From positions 248,001-312,000 of the forward strand of contig CAVXVA010000007.1 of assembly GCA_963765075.1 (NCBI GenBank): a stretch of 64,000 nt of DNA. Direction: 5' to 3'. The notes under the pieces were generated by a model. That model made no database searches. It worked only from the letters and a program-made list of their open reading frames with translations, and was not told the DNA's origin. Both the position numbers and the translations under genes were made by a program. Of the stretch, positions 1 to 8,727 are shown piece by piece. This stretch comes from JAENVU01 sp963765075. Its GTDB lineage: Bacteria > Actinomycetota > Acidimicrobiia > IMCC26256 > JAENVU01. Numbering within the stretch: the stretch's first letter is position 1; every line of letters starts with the position of its first letter.

Positions 1-336
1 CGGGTCGAGGTTCCAGGATTCGGTCTCGCTGTCGACCAGGACACACCGCGCCCCGGTGTAGGCGATTGCGTTGGCCGACGAGATGAAGGTGAGGTCCGAG
101 ACCCACACCTCGTCGCCTGCTCCCACGCCCGCGGTGACGAGCGCGAGGTGAAGTGCCGCGGTCCCGGTGCTGGTGGCGACCGCGCCGGGTGAACCGACGG
201 CATCGGCCAGGGCGGCCTCGAACGCCGGCAGATCCGGTCCGAAGACGAGGTGACCGTCGCGCACGGCCCGCGCCGCCGCCTCGGCTTCTTCGTCCCCAAT
301 GGTCGGCTCGGAGAGCCGGATGCGCGGATCGACCAT
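1..336 (-). CDS. DegT/DnrJ/EryC1/StrS-family PLP aminotransferase, N-terminal part
   Basis: The reading frame begins at an ATG at 336 and runs off the left edge, giving the first 112 residues. It opens with IRLSEPTIGDEEAEAA and continues with the glycine/threonine-rich PLP phosphate-binding stretch ATSTGTAALHLAL and the SNAIAYTG segment typical of sugar aminotransferases of the DegT/StrS group. The catalytic lysine region is outside the window. A GGAGG sequence lies 8 bases before the ATG. PseC at 2756 belongs to the same family and has the matching segment FANGTAALHG, so this may be a second nucleotide-sugar aminotransferase of the surface-glycan region. The substrate cannot be told from this fragment. 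It is transcribed away from nadA. Confidence 0.85.
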   Translation of the reverse strand, partial: MVDPRIRLSEPTIGDEEAEAAARAVRDGHLVFGPDLPAFEAALADAVGSPGAVATSTGTAALHLALVTAGVGAGDEVWVSDLTFISSANAIAYTGARCVLVDSETESWNLDP

Positions 337-371
337 GCCCCCATCCTCCCAGATCCACCCTCACCCCCCGA

Positions 372-488
372 CGTTTGGCGCCTGGTGGCGCGGAGCGCGC
401 CAGGAAGTGCCAAACGGACCGGGTGTGGCTCCCTCCATTTCAGCGTTTGGCGCCTGGTGACGCGGAGCGCGCCAGGAGTTGCCAAACG
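372..488. repeat. Two tandem 45-bp palindromic repeats
   Basis: Copies at 372-416 and 444-488 are almost identical and lie 72 bases apart. Each is an imperfect palindrome: CGTTTGGC at the left is answered by GCCAAACG at the right, and inside these are CTGG/CCAG and GCGC/GCGC arms, so each copy can fold into a long hairpin. They sit in the 321-base gap between the divergent DegT gene and nadA, where no other gene is evident. They resemble REP-type intergenic palindromes; a role as terminators or mRNA-end structures is possible but unproven. Confidence 0.75.
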
Positions 489-657
489 GACCGGGGGTGG
501 GTGGGGGAAGAGCGGGGGCGCTCGGGGCGTTACGATCAGCGAAGGCCGGCCTGGAATACCGGCTACATATTCGGTTCCGAGGCCGACAACCCCGCGGAGT
601 GGCGACCAGGCTGTCCCCGCCGGCCAACATCGGAACCTTCCCCGAAGGGGCATGTTC

Positions 658-1749
658 ATGTTGCGACTCCAGGTCCCCCTGCCGGATCGATACCGCGCGT
701 CCGATCCCGACACCCTCCGAACGATGATCCGCGAGGCCAAGGCGACGCTCGGGGCCCGGCTGTTGATCCTCGGTCACCACTACCAACGTGACGAAGTGAT
801 GGAGTGGGCCGACATGCGCGGCGACTCGTTCAAACTCGCCCGGTTCGCGGCCGACTCCGACGCCACCGACATCGTCTTCTGTGGTGTTCACTTCATGGCC
901 GAATCGGCCGACATCCTCACCGGAGATCACCAGCGCGTGATCCTGCCCGACCTCAACGCCGGCTGTTCGATGGCCGACATGGCCGATCTCGATCAGGTCG
1001 AGGAAGCGTGGGAGGCCATCGCGGCGGTGACGGCCATTGACCGCGTCATCCCGATCACGTATATGAACTCGTCTGCCGCGATCAAGGCGTTCGTCGGCGA
1101 ACACGGCGGCGCGGTGTGCACCTCGTCGAACGCGCGGGCGGTGTTGGAGTGGGCGTTCGCCCGGGGCGACAAGGTGTTGTTCTTTCCTGATCAGCACTTG
1201 GGTCGCAATACCGGGTTCGCCATGGGATACACCGACTCCGACATGCGGGTGTGGAACCCGCACCAGGAGTTCGGCGGACTCGAAGAGCACGACGTCAAGG
1301 ACGCCACCTTCCTCCTCTGGCGCGGTTGGTGTTCGGTGCACCAGCGGTTCACCCCCGACCACGTGCGCGCGTTCCGGGCCGAACACCCGGACGGCATCGT
1401 GATCGTTCACCCGGAATGTGCCCACGAGGTCGTCGAGGTCGCCGATCGGGTCGGTTCGACCGAGCGCATCCTGGAGTGGACCGCCGCGGCTCCGCCCGGA
1501 TCGGTGATCGGCGTGGGGACCGAGATCCACATGGTGCAACGGCTGGCAGCCGACCACCCCGACAAGACGGTCGTGTCGCTCGACCCGTTGGTGTGCCCCT
1601 GTTCGACGATGTTCCGTATCGACGCGCCGCACCTGGCGTGGTGCCTCGACAACCTCATCGCCGGCGAGACCGTGAATCAGATCACCGTCGATCCGCAGAC
1701 CAGCGAGAACGCCCGGGTGGCGCTGCAGCGCATGTTGGACATCACCTAG
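658..1749 (+). CDS. nadA: Quinolinate synthase NadA
   Basis: NadA condenses iminoaspartate with dihydroxyacetone phosphate to make quinolinate for NAD synthesis, using a 4Fe-4S cluster. The 363-residue protein has GHHYQ at residues 39-43, CGVHFMAE at 75-82, a cysteine at 103, and later HPEC and CPCSTMF segments that supply conserved cluster cysteines. The ATG at 658 was chosen because AAGGGG at 645-650 lies 7 bases before it; the ATG at 652 is too close to that site, and the longer open frame upstream reads through the palindromic repeats. nadB and nadC are not in the window, so it appears to stand alone. Nothing indicates a regulator. Confidence 0.93.
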   Translation: MLRLQVPLPDRYRASDPDTLRTMIREAKATLGARLLILGHHYQRDEVMEWADMRGDSFKLARFAADSDATDIVFCGVHFMAESADILTGDHQRVILPDLNAGCSMADMADLDQVEEAWEAIAAVTAIDRVIPITYMNSSAAIKAFVGEHGGAVCTSSNARAVLEWAFARGDKVLFFPDQHLGRNTGFAMGYTDSDMRVWNPHQEFGGLEEHDVKDATFLLWRGWCSVHQRFTPDHVRAFRAEHPDGIVIVHPECAHEVVEVADRVGSTERILEWTAAAPPGSVIGVGTEIHMVQRLAADHPDKTVVSLDPLVCPCSTMFRIDAPHLAWCLDNLIAGETVNQITVDPQTSENARVALQRMLDIT

Positions 1750-1780
1750 CAAGATCCGCGTCGTGGGTCCGAGGGCCAGT

Positions 1781-1786
1781 CACAAT
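1781..1786 (+). promoter_or_regulatory. Candidate -10 box of the pse operon
   Basis: CACAAT lies 7 bases before the ATG at 1794 and there is no ribosome binding site, the geometry expected of a leaderless transcript. The only upstream space is the 44 bases after nadA. The box deviates from TANNNT at its first base, so support is moderate. Confidence 0.4.
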
Positions 1787-1793
1787 GGTGCCA

Positions 1794-2759
1794 ATGGATC
1801 TTTCTGACGCCACCATCCTGCTGACCGGAGGAACCGGTTCGTTCGGGAACGCATTCATCGCCACCGTGACCGAGCGCTGGCCGACGGCCACCATTCGGGT
1901 GTTCTCGCGCGACGAACTCAAACAGCACGACATGCGAGCCCGGGTCGACGACACCAACCTGCGGTTCATCCTGGGAGACGTACGCGATCGCGATCGTTTG
2001 ATGCGCGCGGCGCGTGGCGTGGACTACATCGTGCACGCCGCGGCGATGAAGCAGGTGCCTGCGTGTGAATACAACCCGTTCGAAGCAGTGCAGACCAACG
2101 TGATGGGCGCGCAGAACATCGTCGACGCCGCCATCGATTGTGGCGTCAAGCGGGTGGTCGCGCTCTCGACCGACAAAGCCGTCAATCCCGTGAACCTCTA
2201 CGGCGCGACCAAGCTCTGTGCCGAGAAGATCATCGTGCAGGGCAACGCATACGCGGCCCGATCGGAGACGCGCCTCGCGTGTGTCCGCTACGGGAACGTC
2301 ATCGGTTCTCGCGGTTCGGTCGTCCCGGTGTTCCAGCGCCAAGTCGAGGAAGGCCGGCTGACGATCACCGACGAGCGGATGACCCGGTTCTGGATCACGC
2401 TGGCGCAGGCGGTCGACCTCGTGCTGTACGCGCTCGAACGTTCGCGGGGTGGCGAGATCTATGTGCCGAAGATCCCGTCGATGAAGATCACCGATCTCGC
2501 CGATGCGATCGGTCGCGAGGTGCCCCGGGACGTCACGGGTATCCGCCCGGGCGAGAAGCTCCACGAACTGCTGCTCACGGCCGACGAGAGTCGGCACGCG
2601 ATCGAGACCGACGACAAGTACATCGTGATGCCCGAACACCCGTGGTGGGATCTCGACGCGGTCGGCAATGGCAAGCCCCTCCCCGACGGATTCACCTACG
2701 CGAGCAACACGAACGACGATTGGCTCGATGTCGCCCAGTTGACGGACATGATCGGGTGA
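1794..2759 (+). CDS. pseB: UDP-N-acetylglucosamine 4,6-dehydratase (inverting) PseB
   Basis: PseB performs the first step of pseudaminic acid synthesis, converting UDP-GlcNAc to the 4-keto-6-deoxy-L-arabino sugar. The 321-residue protein is a short-chain dehydrogenase of the FlaA1/CapD type: the NAD-binding loop TGGTGSFG is at residues 11-18, AAAMKQVP follows near 83-90, and the catalytic residues appear as STDK (T126, D127, K128) and YGATK (Y136, K140). It has the length of stand-alone PseB and no membrane domain. An ATG at 1785 is also in frame, but 1794 fits the CACAAT box better. The stop overlaps the GTG of pseC by four bases, so translation is probably coupled. Confidence 0.93.
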   Translation: MDLSDATILLTGGTGSFGNAFIATVTERWPTATIRVFSRDELKQHDMRARVDDTNLRFILGDVRDRDRLMRAARGVDYIVHAAAMKQVPACEYNPFEAVQTNVMGAQNIVDAAIDCGVKRVVALSTDKAVNPVNLYGATKLCAEKIIVQGNAYAARSETRLACVRYGNVIGSRGSVVPVFQRQVEEGRLTITDERMTRFWITLAQAVDLVLYALERSRGGEIYVPKIPSMKITDLADAIGREVPRDVTGIRPGEKLHELLLTADESRHAIETDDKYIVMPEHPWWDLDAVGNGKPLPDGFTYASNTNDDWLDVAQLTDMIG

Positions 2760-3844
2760 TCCCCTACGGCCGCCAATCGGTCGATGAGGACGACATCGCC
2801 GCGGTGGTCGAGGTACTGAACGGCGACTGGCTGACCCAAGGTCCCCACGTCGAGGAATTCGAGTCGGCGTTCGCCGCCCGGGTCGAAGCCCGTCATGCGG
2901 TCGCGTTCGCGAACGGAACGGCTGCGCTCCACGGGGCCTGCGCGTCGGCGGGCTTGGGTCCGACGGATGTCGTCGCCACCTCCACCCTGTCGTTCGTCGC
3001 CAGCGCGAACTGCGCACGATACGTGGGCGCCACGGTCAGATTGCTCGATGTCGATCCGCACACACTGAATCTCGACCCGACGGCGGTGCCTGAAGTCGAC
3101 GGTCTCGTCGCAGTCCACTACGCGGGCCTGCCGGTCGACCTGGCCACGCTCGGTCGACGGCCCCGGGTCGTGATCGAGGATGCGGCGCACGCGGTGGGCG
3201 CGTCCACGCCGGACGGTCCCGTCGGGAACTGCGCGCACAGCGACGCGTGTTGCTTCTCGTTCCACCCGGTGAAGACGATGACGACGGGCGAAGGAGGAAT
3301 GGTCACGACGAACGACGACGAGTTCGCGGCCCGCCTCCGGCAGTTTCGTCATCACGGCATCCGCCCCCGTCCCGACCTCGGCGGCTGGGCCTACGACATC
3401 GAAGAGATGGGCTACAACGCTCGCCTCACCGACATCCAGGCGGCGTTGGGCCGATCGCAACTCCGGAAACTGGACGGCTTCGTCGCCCGCCGGCGCGAGC
3501 TCGCGGTCCGGTACCACGCGCTCTTGGTCGACGTACCGGTCACCCTCCCTGCGCCGGCACCCCCCGGCTTCGGTCACGGTCAGCACCTGTTCCCCGTGCG
3601 GGTTGCGGCGCGGGACGATGTCTATCGGTCGCTCCGTGCGGCCGGGATCGGCGTACAGGTCCACTACGTCCCGATCCACCGGCTCTCGCTTTACGCCGAC
3701 GCCGACTCCGTCGAGTCCTTCCCCGCAGCCGATGCCGCGTACGCCGGGTTGCTCTCGCTCCCCTTGTACCCGGATCTCACCCATGCGGAACAGGATCACG
3801 TGATCCAGGCGTTGTGCGCCGCGATCTCGGAGCATGCGGCGTGA
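2756..3844 (+). CDS. pseC: UDP-4-amino-4,6-dideoxy-N-acetyl-beta-L-altrosamine transaminase PseC
   Basis: PseC aminates the C4 keto group of the PseB product using PLP and glutamate. The 362-residue protein begins IPYGRQSVDEDD, a characteristic PseC N-terminus, has the phosphate-binding FANGTAALHG near residues 51-60, the aspartate of the VIEDAAHAVG segment near 139-148, and the Schiff-base lysine at about 173 in FSFHPVKTMTTGEGG. The GTG start overlaps the pseB stop (GTGA), and its own stop overlaps the pseI GTG in the same way. Position and family agree on its role as the second enzyme of the pathway. Confidence 0.92.
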   Translation: MIPYGRQSVDEDDIAAVVEVLNGDWLTQGPHVEEFESAFAARVEARHAVAFANGTAALHGACASAGLGPTDVVATSTLSFVASANCARYVGATVRLLDVDPHTLNLDPTAVPEVDGLVAVHYAGLPVDLATLGRRPRVVIEDAAHAVGASTPDGPVGNCAHSDACCFSFHPVKTMTTGEGGMVTTNDDEFAARLRQFRHHGIRPRPDLGGWAYDIEEMGYNARLTDIQAALGRSQLRKLDGFVARRRELAVRYHALLVDVPVTLPAPAPPGFGHGQHLFPVRVAARDDVYRSLRAAGIGVQVHYVPIHRLSLYADADSVESFPAADAAYAGLLSLPLYPDLTHAEQDHVIQALCAAISEHAA

Positions 3845-4887
3845 ACCAGATCAGCATCGGGGGCCGGTTGGTCGGCGGCGACGCTCCCAGTTACGTGATT
3901 GCCGAAGCCGGCGCGAACCACAACCGCGATCTCGACACCGCGTATCGCCTCATCGACGTGGCCGCCGCCGCCGGGGCCGACGCGGTCAAGTTCCAGACGT
4001 ACTCGGGGTCGAACCTCTACTCCCGCTTCACCCCGACCTTCGAGTATCTCGGCGACGTCGGGGACCGATCGACCGCTGAGCTGCTCGACGACATCGCACT
4101 CCCCCGCGACTGGCAACCGCTGCTCGCTACGCACGCCGCCGCCGCCGGCATCCAGTTCTTCTCGAGCCCGTTCGATCGCGCGGCGGTCGACGAACTCGAC
4201 GCGCTCGATGTCCCGGCGTTCAAAGTCGCGTCCTTCGAGATCGTCGACGTCGCGTTCATCGAGTACATCGGACAGACCCACCGGCCGATGATCATCTCGA
4301 CGGGTATGGCGACCATGGCCGAGATCCATGCGGCCGTGGCCGCGGCGCGCCGGGGCGGGGCGACCGAGATCGCACTGCTGCAATGTGCGTCGGTGTATCC
4401 GGCACCGCCCGCGGCGATCAACCTCCGGTCGATGACCACGATGCGGGCGGAGTTCGGCGTGCCGGTCGGGCTGTCCGACCACACGACCGGTATCCATATC
4501 GCCAGTGCGGCGGTCGCAGCGGGCGCGGAACTCATCGAAAAGCACTTCACGCTCGACCGTTCGAGCCCGGGTCCGGATCACGGGTTCGCGATCGAACCCG
4601 ACGAACTGACGTCGATGATTCGCCAGATTCGAGAGGTGGAGGAAGCGTTCGGGACCGGTGAGAAGACCGGTCCCTCCGACGCGGAGTCCGTCGAGATGTA
4701 CCGCAACGCGCGGCGCTCGATCGTGGCCGCCTGCGCAATCCCGGCCGGAACGACGATCACCGAGGTCATGCTGACGGTGAAACGACCGGGGTTCGGCATC
4801 GCGCCGGCCGATCTGGGCTTGGTGGTGGGCCGCATCGCGACGCGCGACATCGAGGACGACCAGATCGTGACCTGGGACATGGTGTGA
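3841..4887 (+). CDS. pseI: Pseudaminic acid synthase PseI
   Basis: PseI condenses phosphoenolpyruvate with 2,4-diacetamido-2,4,6-trideoxy-L-altrose to form pseudaminic acid. The 348-residue protein has the NeuB-family TIM barrel with YVIAEAGANHNRDLD near residues 18-32, AVKFQTY, HRPMIISTGMAT, ALLQCASVYP and GLSDHTTGI. A C-terminal antifreeze-like SAF domain (about residues 285-348) carries ARRSIVAACAIPAGTTI. The length matches NeuB/PseI. PseI, LegI and NeuB are close relatives; the choice of PseI rests on pseB, pseC and pseG in the same operon. It starts at a GTG overlapping the pseC stop. Confidence 0.92.
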   Translation: MNQISIGGRLVGGDAPSYVIAEAGANHNRDLDTAYRLIDVAAAAGADAVKFQTYSGSNLYSRFTPTFEYLGDVGDRSTAELLDDIALPRDWQPLLATHAAAAGIQFFSSPFDRAAVDELDALDVPAFKVASFEIVDVAFIEYIGQTHRPMIISTGMATMAEIHAAVAAARRGGATEIALLQCASVYPAPPAAINLRSMTTMRAEFGVPVGLSDHTTGIHIASAAVAAGAELIEKHFTLDRSSPGPDHGFAIEPDELTSMIRQIREVEEAFGTGEKTGPSDAESVEMYRNARRSIVAACAIPAGTTITEVMLTVKRPGFGIAPADLGLVVGRIATRDIEDDQIVTWDMV

Positions 4888-5723
4888 CGGTCGTACTGGC
4901 AGGCGATGTCGGGCCGGCCGTCGGGCTCGGGCATCGCCGGCGATTGGAGGCCCTGGGCGCAGCTCTGCAGACGCGCGGGTGCCCGACCCGCTTCGTGCCG
5001 ATCGCTGACGACGGTGCGGCGCCCGACACGGATGACGCCGACGTGCTCGTCATCGACTCGTACCTCACGCGGGCCGACGATGCCGACCGCTACCGCGCCG
5101 ACGTCATCGTGGCGATCGACGAGTTGGACCGAGGGCTGGCCGTCGACCTCGTCATCGACCCGACGCCCGGCGTCGCCGGCGACATGGTGATCGTCGATCC
5201 GACGTTGCGCGACTTTCCCGTCGCGCCGATCGAGGCGGTGCGTTCGATGCTGGTGACCCTGGGCGCGTCCCCCCTTGCCGGCGACGCGGCGGCGCTCGCG
5301 GGTGCGATCGCCGCCGCCCATCCCGAACTGCGGATCGCGCTCGCGGTCGGCCCTTGGATCGACGGCCCGGTCCCGGCCGGCGTCGAGGTGGTGGCAGGGA
5401 CCGATGGCTTGGGATCGGTGTTGCGGGGTGCCGATCTCGTCCTGACCGCGGGTGGGGTCACGATGCTCGAAGCGTGTGTCTTGGGCCGACCGACCATTGC
5501 GGTGACCATGGCCGACAACCAGCGCCGAGCAGTCGACGCCCTGATCGACCGGCGCGGCGTGGTCGGCGCGACCATCGACACGGCGGTGGACGTCGCGCAC
5601 GCCCTCATCGGCGATATCGACCTTCGGCGAGCATTGTCCGAACGGGCTCGGGGTGCGGTCGACGGTCGAGGTGCCGATCGCAGCGCGGACGCGATCCTGC
5701 GACTCATGAGCGCGCCACCGTGA
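4884..5723 (+). CDS. pseG: UDP-2,4-diacetamido-2,4,6-trideoxy-beta-L-altropyranose hydrolase PseG
   Basis: PseG removes UDP from the nucleotide sugar to give the free sugar used by PseI. The 279-residue protein is a GT-B fold hydrolase related to MurG. It has the N-terminal glycine-rich loop with GLGHRRRLEALGAAL, the VLVIDSY segment, and the C-terminal nucleotide-binding motif LTAGGVTMLEACVLGRPTI. The GTG start overlaps the pseI stop and the stop overlaps the next GTG. In this operon it precedes the cytidylyltransferase-acetyltransferase fusion, although the acetylation step comes before PseG in the pathway. Confidence 0.88.
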   Translation: MTVVLAGDVGPAVGLGHRRRLEALGAALQTRGCPTRFVPIADDGAAPDTDDADVLVIDSYLTRADDADRYRADVIVAIDELDRGLAVDLVIDPTPGVAGDMVIVDPTLRDFPVAPIEAVRSMLVTLGASPLAGDAAALAGAIAAAHPELRIALAVGPWIDGPVPAGVEVVAGTDGLGSVLRGADLVLTAGGVTMLEACVLGRPTIAVTMADNQRRAVDALIDRRGVVGATIDTAVDVAHALIGDIDLRRALSERARGAVDGRGADRSADAILRLMSAPP

Positions 5724-6919
5724 CGCCGGTCATCGTCGTGCAAGCTCGAACCGGCAGTACCCGTTTGCCGGGCAAGGTGTTGGCCCCGCTCGGTGGTCGG
5801 CCGATGCTGCGATACCAGTTGGATCGATTGCTGGCCGGCACACGCCATCTCGTGGTGGTGGCGACGAGCACGCTCGATCGAGACGACGCCGTCGCCGCGC
5901 TGGCGGCCACGGTGGGGGTGGAGTGTGTCCGGGGTCCCGAGACGGACGTGCTCGCGCGGTTCGTGGCGGTCCTGGATGCCCATCCCGAGGCCGACGCGGT
6001 GATCCGGCTGACGGGTGATTGCCCCCTGGTGGACCCGGCCCTCGTCGAGGAGGTGTGGTCGACCCATGTCCGCGCCGGCGCCGACTACACGAGCAACGTG
6101 TTCCCCCGGACGTACCCGAAGGGTCTCGACGTCGAGGTGGTCTCAGCCGCGGCCCTCCGGACCGCCGCCGCGGAGTCGGTCGACCCTGACGAGCGGGAGC
6201 ACGTCCTGCCGTTCGTCTACCGCCGTCCCAACCGCTTCCGGCTCGCGGCGGTCATCGCCCGCACCGCCGACCAGGATCAGGAGCAGGTCCACGACTTGGA
6301 CCTGGCGCACGCCCGATGGGTCGTCGACACCGCACCGGACCTGGACGAGATCCGCCGCATCGTCGATCACTTCGAGCCGCGAACCGACTACGGATGGCGC
6401 GAGATTCTGCAGGCGTTCCCGGTTCCCCCTCGCTCCGATGCCGGGGTCTCGGTTCGACGAGCGACGCAGAGGGATTCGGACTTCGTGTTGGCGTTGCGCA
6501 ACGATCCGAGTGCGATCCGCTGGAGCGAGACCCGGCGGGCGGTGACCCGGAGCGAGCACGCCCGCTGGTTCGGCGCCCACTGCGAAGATCCGGCGACGCG
6601 GCTCCTCATCGTGCAGTGCGACGGTGAGGACATCGGGCAGATCCGTCTCGACATCGACGACGCGGTCGGCCGGGTGAGTATCGCCATCGCCGAGCAGCAC
6701 CGGGGGCGCGGCGTGGGCGTCCGCGCCTTGCGGACCGTCCAGGCCGGTCTTCGGGATGACATGCAGGTGAACCGCCTCCGGGCGCGGGTCGCCTCGGACA
6801 ACCGCGTCTCACGTTCCGCGTTCACATCATGCGGCTTCACCACGGTGGGTGAGTCCAACGGGTTCCTCGTCTACGAATGGCTACAGGTCACGGGGTCGAG
6901 CGGTCGAGAAGACGCCTGA
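5720..6919 (+). CDS. Fusion of an SpsF-type cytidylyltransferase (PseF role) with a GNAT acetyltransferase (PseH role)
   Basis: The 399-residue protein has two domains. Residues 1 to about 235 form an SpsF-type nucleotidyltransferase with IVVQARTGSTRLPGKVLAPL, RGPETDVLARF and RLTGDCPLVDP. Residues from about 245 to 390 form a GNAT acetyltransferase with VSVRRATQRDSD and the acetyl-CoA loop EQHRGRGVGVRAL. The other genes of the operon lack a CMP-sugar synthetase and a 4-amino N-acetyltransferase, so the fusion can be assigned both PseF (CMP activation) and PseH (N-acetylation) roles. The fold of each domain is clear; the reactions are inferred from context. Classical PseF belongs to the acylneuraminate cytidylyltransferases, so the SpsF domain would be a non-orthologous replacement. 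Confidence 0.85.
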   Translation: MTPVIVVQARTGSTRLPGKVLAPLGGRPMLRYQLDRLLAGTRHLVVVATSTLDRDDAVAALAATVGVECVRGPETDVLARFVAVLDAHPEADAVIRLTGDCPLVDPALVEEVWSTHVRAGADYTSNVFPRTYPKGLDVEVVSAAALRTAAAESVDPDEREHVLPFVYRRPNRFRLAAVIARTADQDQEQVHDLDLAHARWVVDTAPDLDEIRRIVDHFEPRTDYGWREILQAFPVPPRSDAGVSVRRATQRDSDFVLALRNDPSAIRWSETRRAVTRSEHARWFGAHCEDPATRLLIVQCDGEDIGQIRLDIDDAVGRVSIAIAEQHRGRGVGVRALRTVQAGLRDDMQVNRLRARVASDNRVSRSAFTSCGFTTVGESNGFLVYEWLQVTGSSGREDA

Positions 6920-8103
6920 TGGCGATGACGACGGAAACCTCACCGCGCACGATTCGGTACTGCCGTTCCTGTGTGATGCCCGAGACGAAACCGGACATCC
7001 TCTTCGACGACGACCAGGTCTGTAGCGCGTGTCGCAACTTCGCGTCGCGCGAGGACGTCGACTGGGACATTCGCAAGCGCCAACTCCTCGAGATCGTCGA
7101 GCGGTACCGCGCCCACGACAACACCCGGCACGACTGCATCGTCCCGGTGAGCGGCGGCAAGGACAGCCATTTCCAACTCATTCGGCTGCTCGAACTCGGG
7201 CTCAATCCTCTGTGTGTCACGGCGACGACCGACCACCTGACCGACATCGGTCGCCGCAACATCGAGAACATGAAGTCGTTGGGTGTGGACTACATCGAGA
7301 TCACGACGAACCCGGTCGTGCGCCGCACCCTCAATCGGGTCGCGTTGGAGCAGGTCGGCGACATCTCGTGGCCCGAGCACGTGTCGATCTTCACGAGCCC
7401 GGTTCGGGAAGCGGTCAATCGCCGGATTCCACTGCTCGTGTGGGGCGAGAATCCTCAGCACGAATACGGAGGACCCGCGACGGCATCGAGCGATCAGACG
7501 CTGACCCGACGCTGGCTCGAGGAGTTCGGAGGATTGCTCGGCCTACGGGTCAGCGACCTCGTCGGGCGTGACGGCATCGAAGCGCGCCACCTGCTCGAGT
7601 ACACCTACCCGAGCGACACCCAACTCCGGGACGTGGGCGTGACGGGGATCTTCCTCGGTTACTTCCTGCCGTGGGACGGCTGGGCGAACGCGATGTTGGC
7701 TTCGGCCCATGGGTTCGAGAGCTGGCCCACCGTGATCGAAGGTTCATTGGTCACCTACGAGAATCTCGACAATGCCCAGACAGGTATCCACGACTACTTC
7801 AAGTTCCTGAAGTACGGCTTCGGTCGTGCCACCGACCTCGCCTGCATGCAGGTGCGGAGGGATCGGATCAGCCGGGCCGACGCGGTGAAGCTGGTGAAGA
7901 TGCACGACGGCAAGTTCCCGTGGACCTATCTCGGTGTCGAGATCGAGGAAGTGCTCCGACCGATCGGCATGACCCTGGACGAGTTCCAATCCGTCTGTGA
8001 TCGCTTCACGAACAAGCGGCTGTTCGTCTGTGATCGTCACGGGGTTCCGGTGCGCGACCGGGATGGCGATCTGGTCAAGGTCAACGACGACAACCCGGAC
8101 TGA
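6919..8103 (+). CDS. pseA: N-acetyl sugar amidotransferase PseA/WbpG family
   Basis: PseA/WbpG proteins convert an N-acetyl group to an acetamidino group, using ammonia delivered by a HisH/HisF-like pair. The 394-residue protein has an N-terminal zinc-binding pair of cysteines in YCRSCVMP (C15, C18), a second pair in CSACRNF, the PP-loop VSGGKDS at residues 77-83 that binds ATP, and a C-terminal half with YFKFLKYGFGRAT. Its ATG shares one base with the preceding stop codon, and it is followed at once by hisH-like and hisF-like genes, the same order as wbpG-hisH2-hisF2 of Pseudomonas O-antigen loci. Its likely product is an acetamidino derivative of pseudaminic acid. LegG-like activity cannot be excluded. 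Confidence 0.88.
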   Translation: MAMTTETSPRTIRYCRSCVMPETKPDILFDDDQVCSACRNFASREDVDWDIRKRQLLEIVERYRAHDNTRHDCIVPVSGGKDSHFQLIRLLELGLNPLCVTATTDHLTDIGRRNIENMKSLGVDYIEITTNPVVRRTLNRVALEQVGDISWPEHVSIFTSPVREAVNRRIPLLVWGENPQHEYGGPATASSDQTLTRRWLEEFGGLLGLRVSDLVGRDGIEARHLLEYTYPSDTQLRDVGVTGIFLGYFLPWDGWANAMLASAHGFESWPTVIEGSLVTYENLDNAQTGIHDYFKFLKYGFGRATDLACMQVRRDRISRADAVKLVKMHDGKFPWTYLGVEIEEVLRPIGMTLDEFQSVCDRFTNKRLFVCDRHGVPVRDRDGDLVKVNDDNPD

Positions 8104-8105
8104 TC

Positions 8106-8727
8106 GTGGCGCGCGTCGCAGTCGTCGATTACGGGCTGTGCAATGTGGACTCGGTGCTCCGCGCGCTCAGCCAGTGCGGTGCCCACGCGTACCTCGCGCA
8201 CGACGCGACCGATATCAAGACCGCCGACAAGATCGTCTTGCCGGGCGTCGGCGCCTTCGATGCCGCCATGGCCGAACTCACCCGCGCGGATCTGGTCGCG
8301 CCCCTCGCGGATGCGGTGTTGGCGGAACGGGTTCCTTTCCTCGGCATCTGCCTGGGGATGCAGTTGCTCGCCCGCTCCAGCGAAGAGGGCGGCGCCGCCG
8401 CTGGCTTGGGCTGGTTCGACGCGCGACGTTCGCCGGATCCAACCCGGAGTCGACGAGCGGGTCCCCCACGTCGGTTGGAACGAGGTCGACCACCAGGAGT
8501 CGTCGCCGCTCCTCGCGGGCATTCCGACCCGGACCGACTTCTATTTCGTCCACAGCTACCACGTCGAGTGCTCCGAACCCGACGAGGTCATCGCGACGAC
8601 GCCGTTCGCCGGCACGGTGACCGCTGTCGTCGGACGCGGGACGGTATTCGGCGTCCAGTTCCACCCCGAGAAGAGTCAGCAGTTCGGTCTTCGACTGCTG
8701 GCGAACTTCCTGGCGGTGACGGCCTGA
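8106..8727 (+). pseudogene. hisH: HisH-like glutamine amidotransferase, interrupted by a +1 frameshift
   Basis: The family hydrolyses glutamine and passes ammonia to HisF. Residues 1-106 are read from the GTG at 8106 and contain the oxyanion segment LPGVGAFDAAM and the nucleophile Cys82 in GICLGMQLLA. After GLGWFDA the frame is lost and the rest of the protein continues in the next frame from about 8425: VRRIQPGVDERVPHVGWN, FVHSYHVEC, and VQFHPEKSQ with the catalytic His and Glu. Removing one base in the GCGCGC run at 8420-8426 joins the two parts without loss. Both halves retain all catalytic residues, so an assembly error is more likely than decay. The stop overlaps the ATG of hisF. Confidence 0.85.

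Noticed and set aside
250..657. A longer start for nadA at a GTG at 250
   Set aside because: The added residues are translated from the palindromic repeats and the divergent gene's start region; the ribosome binding site before 658 decides.
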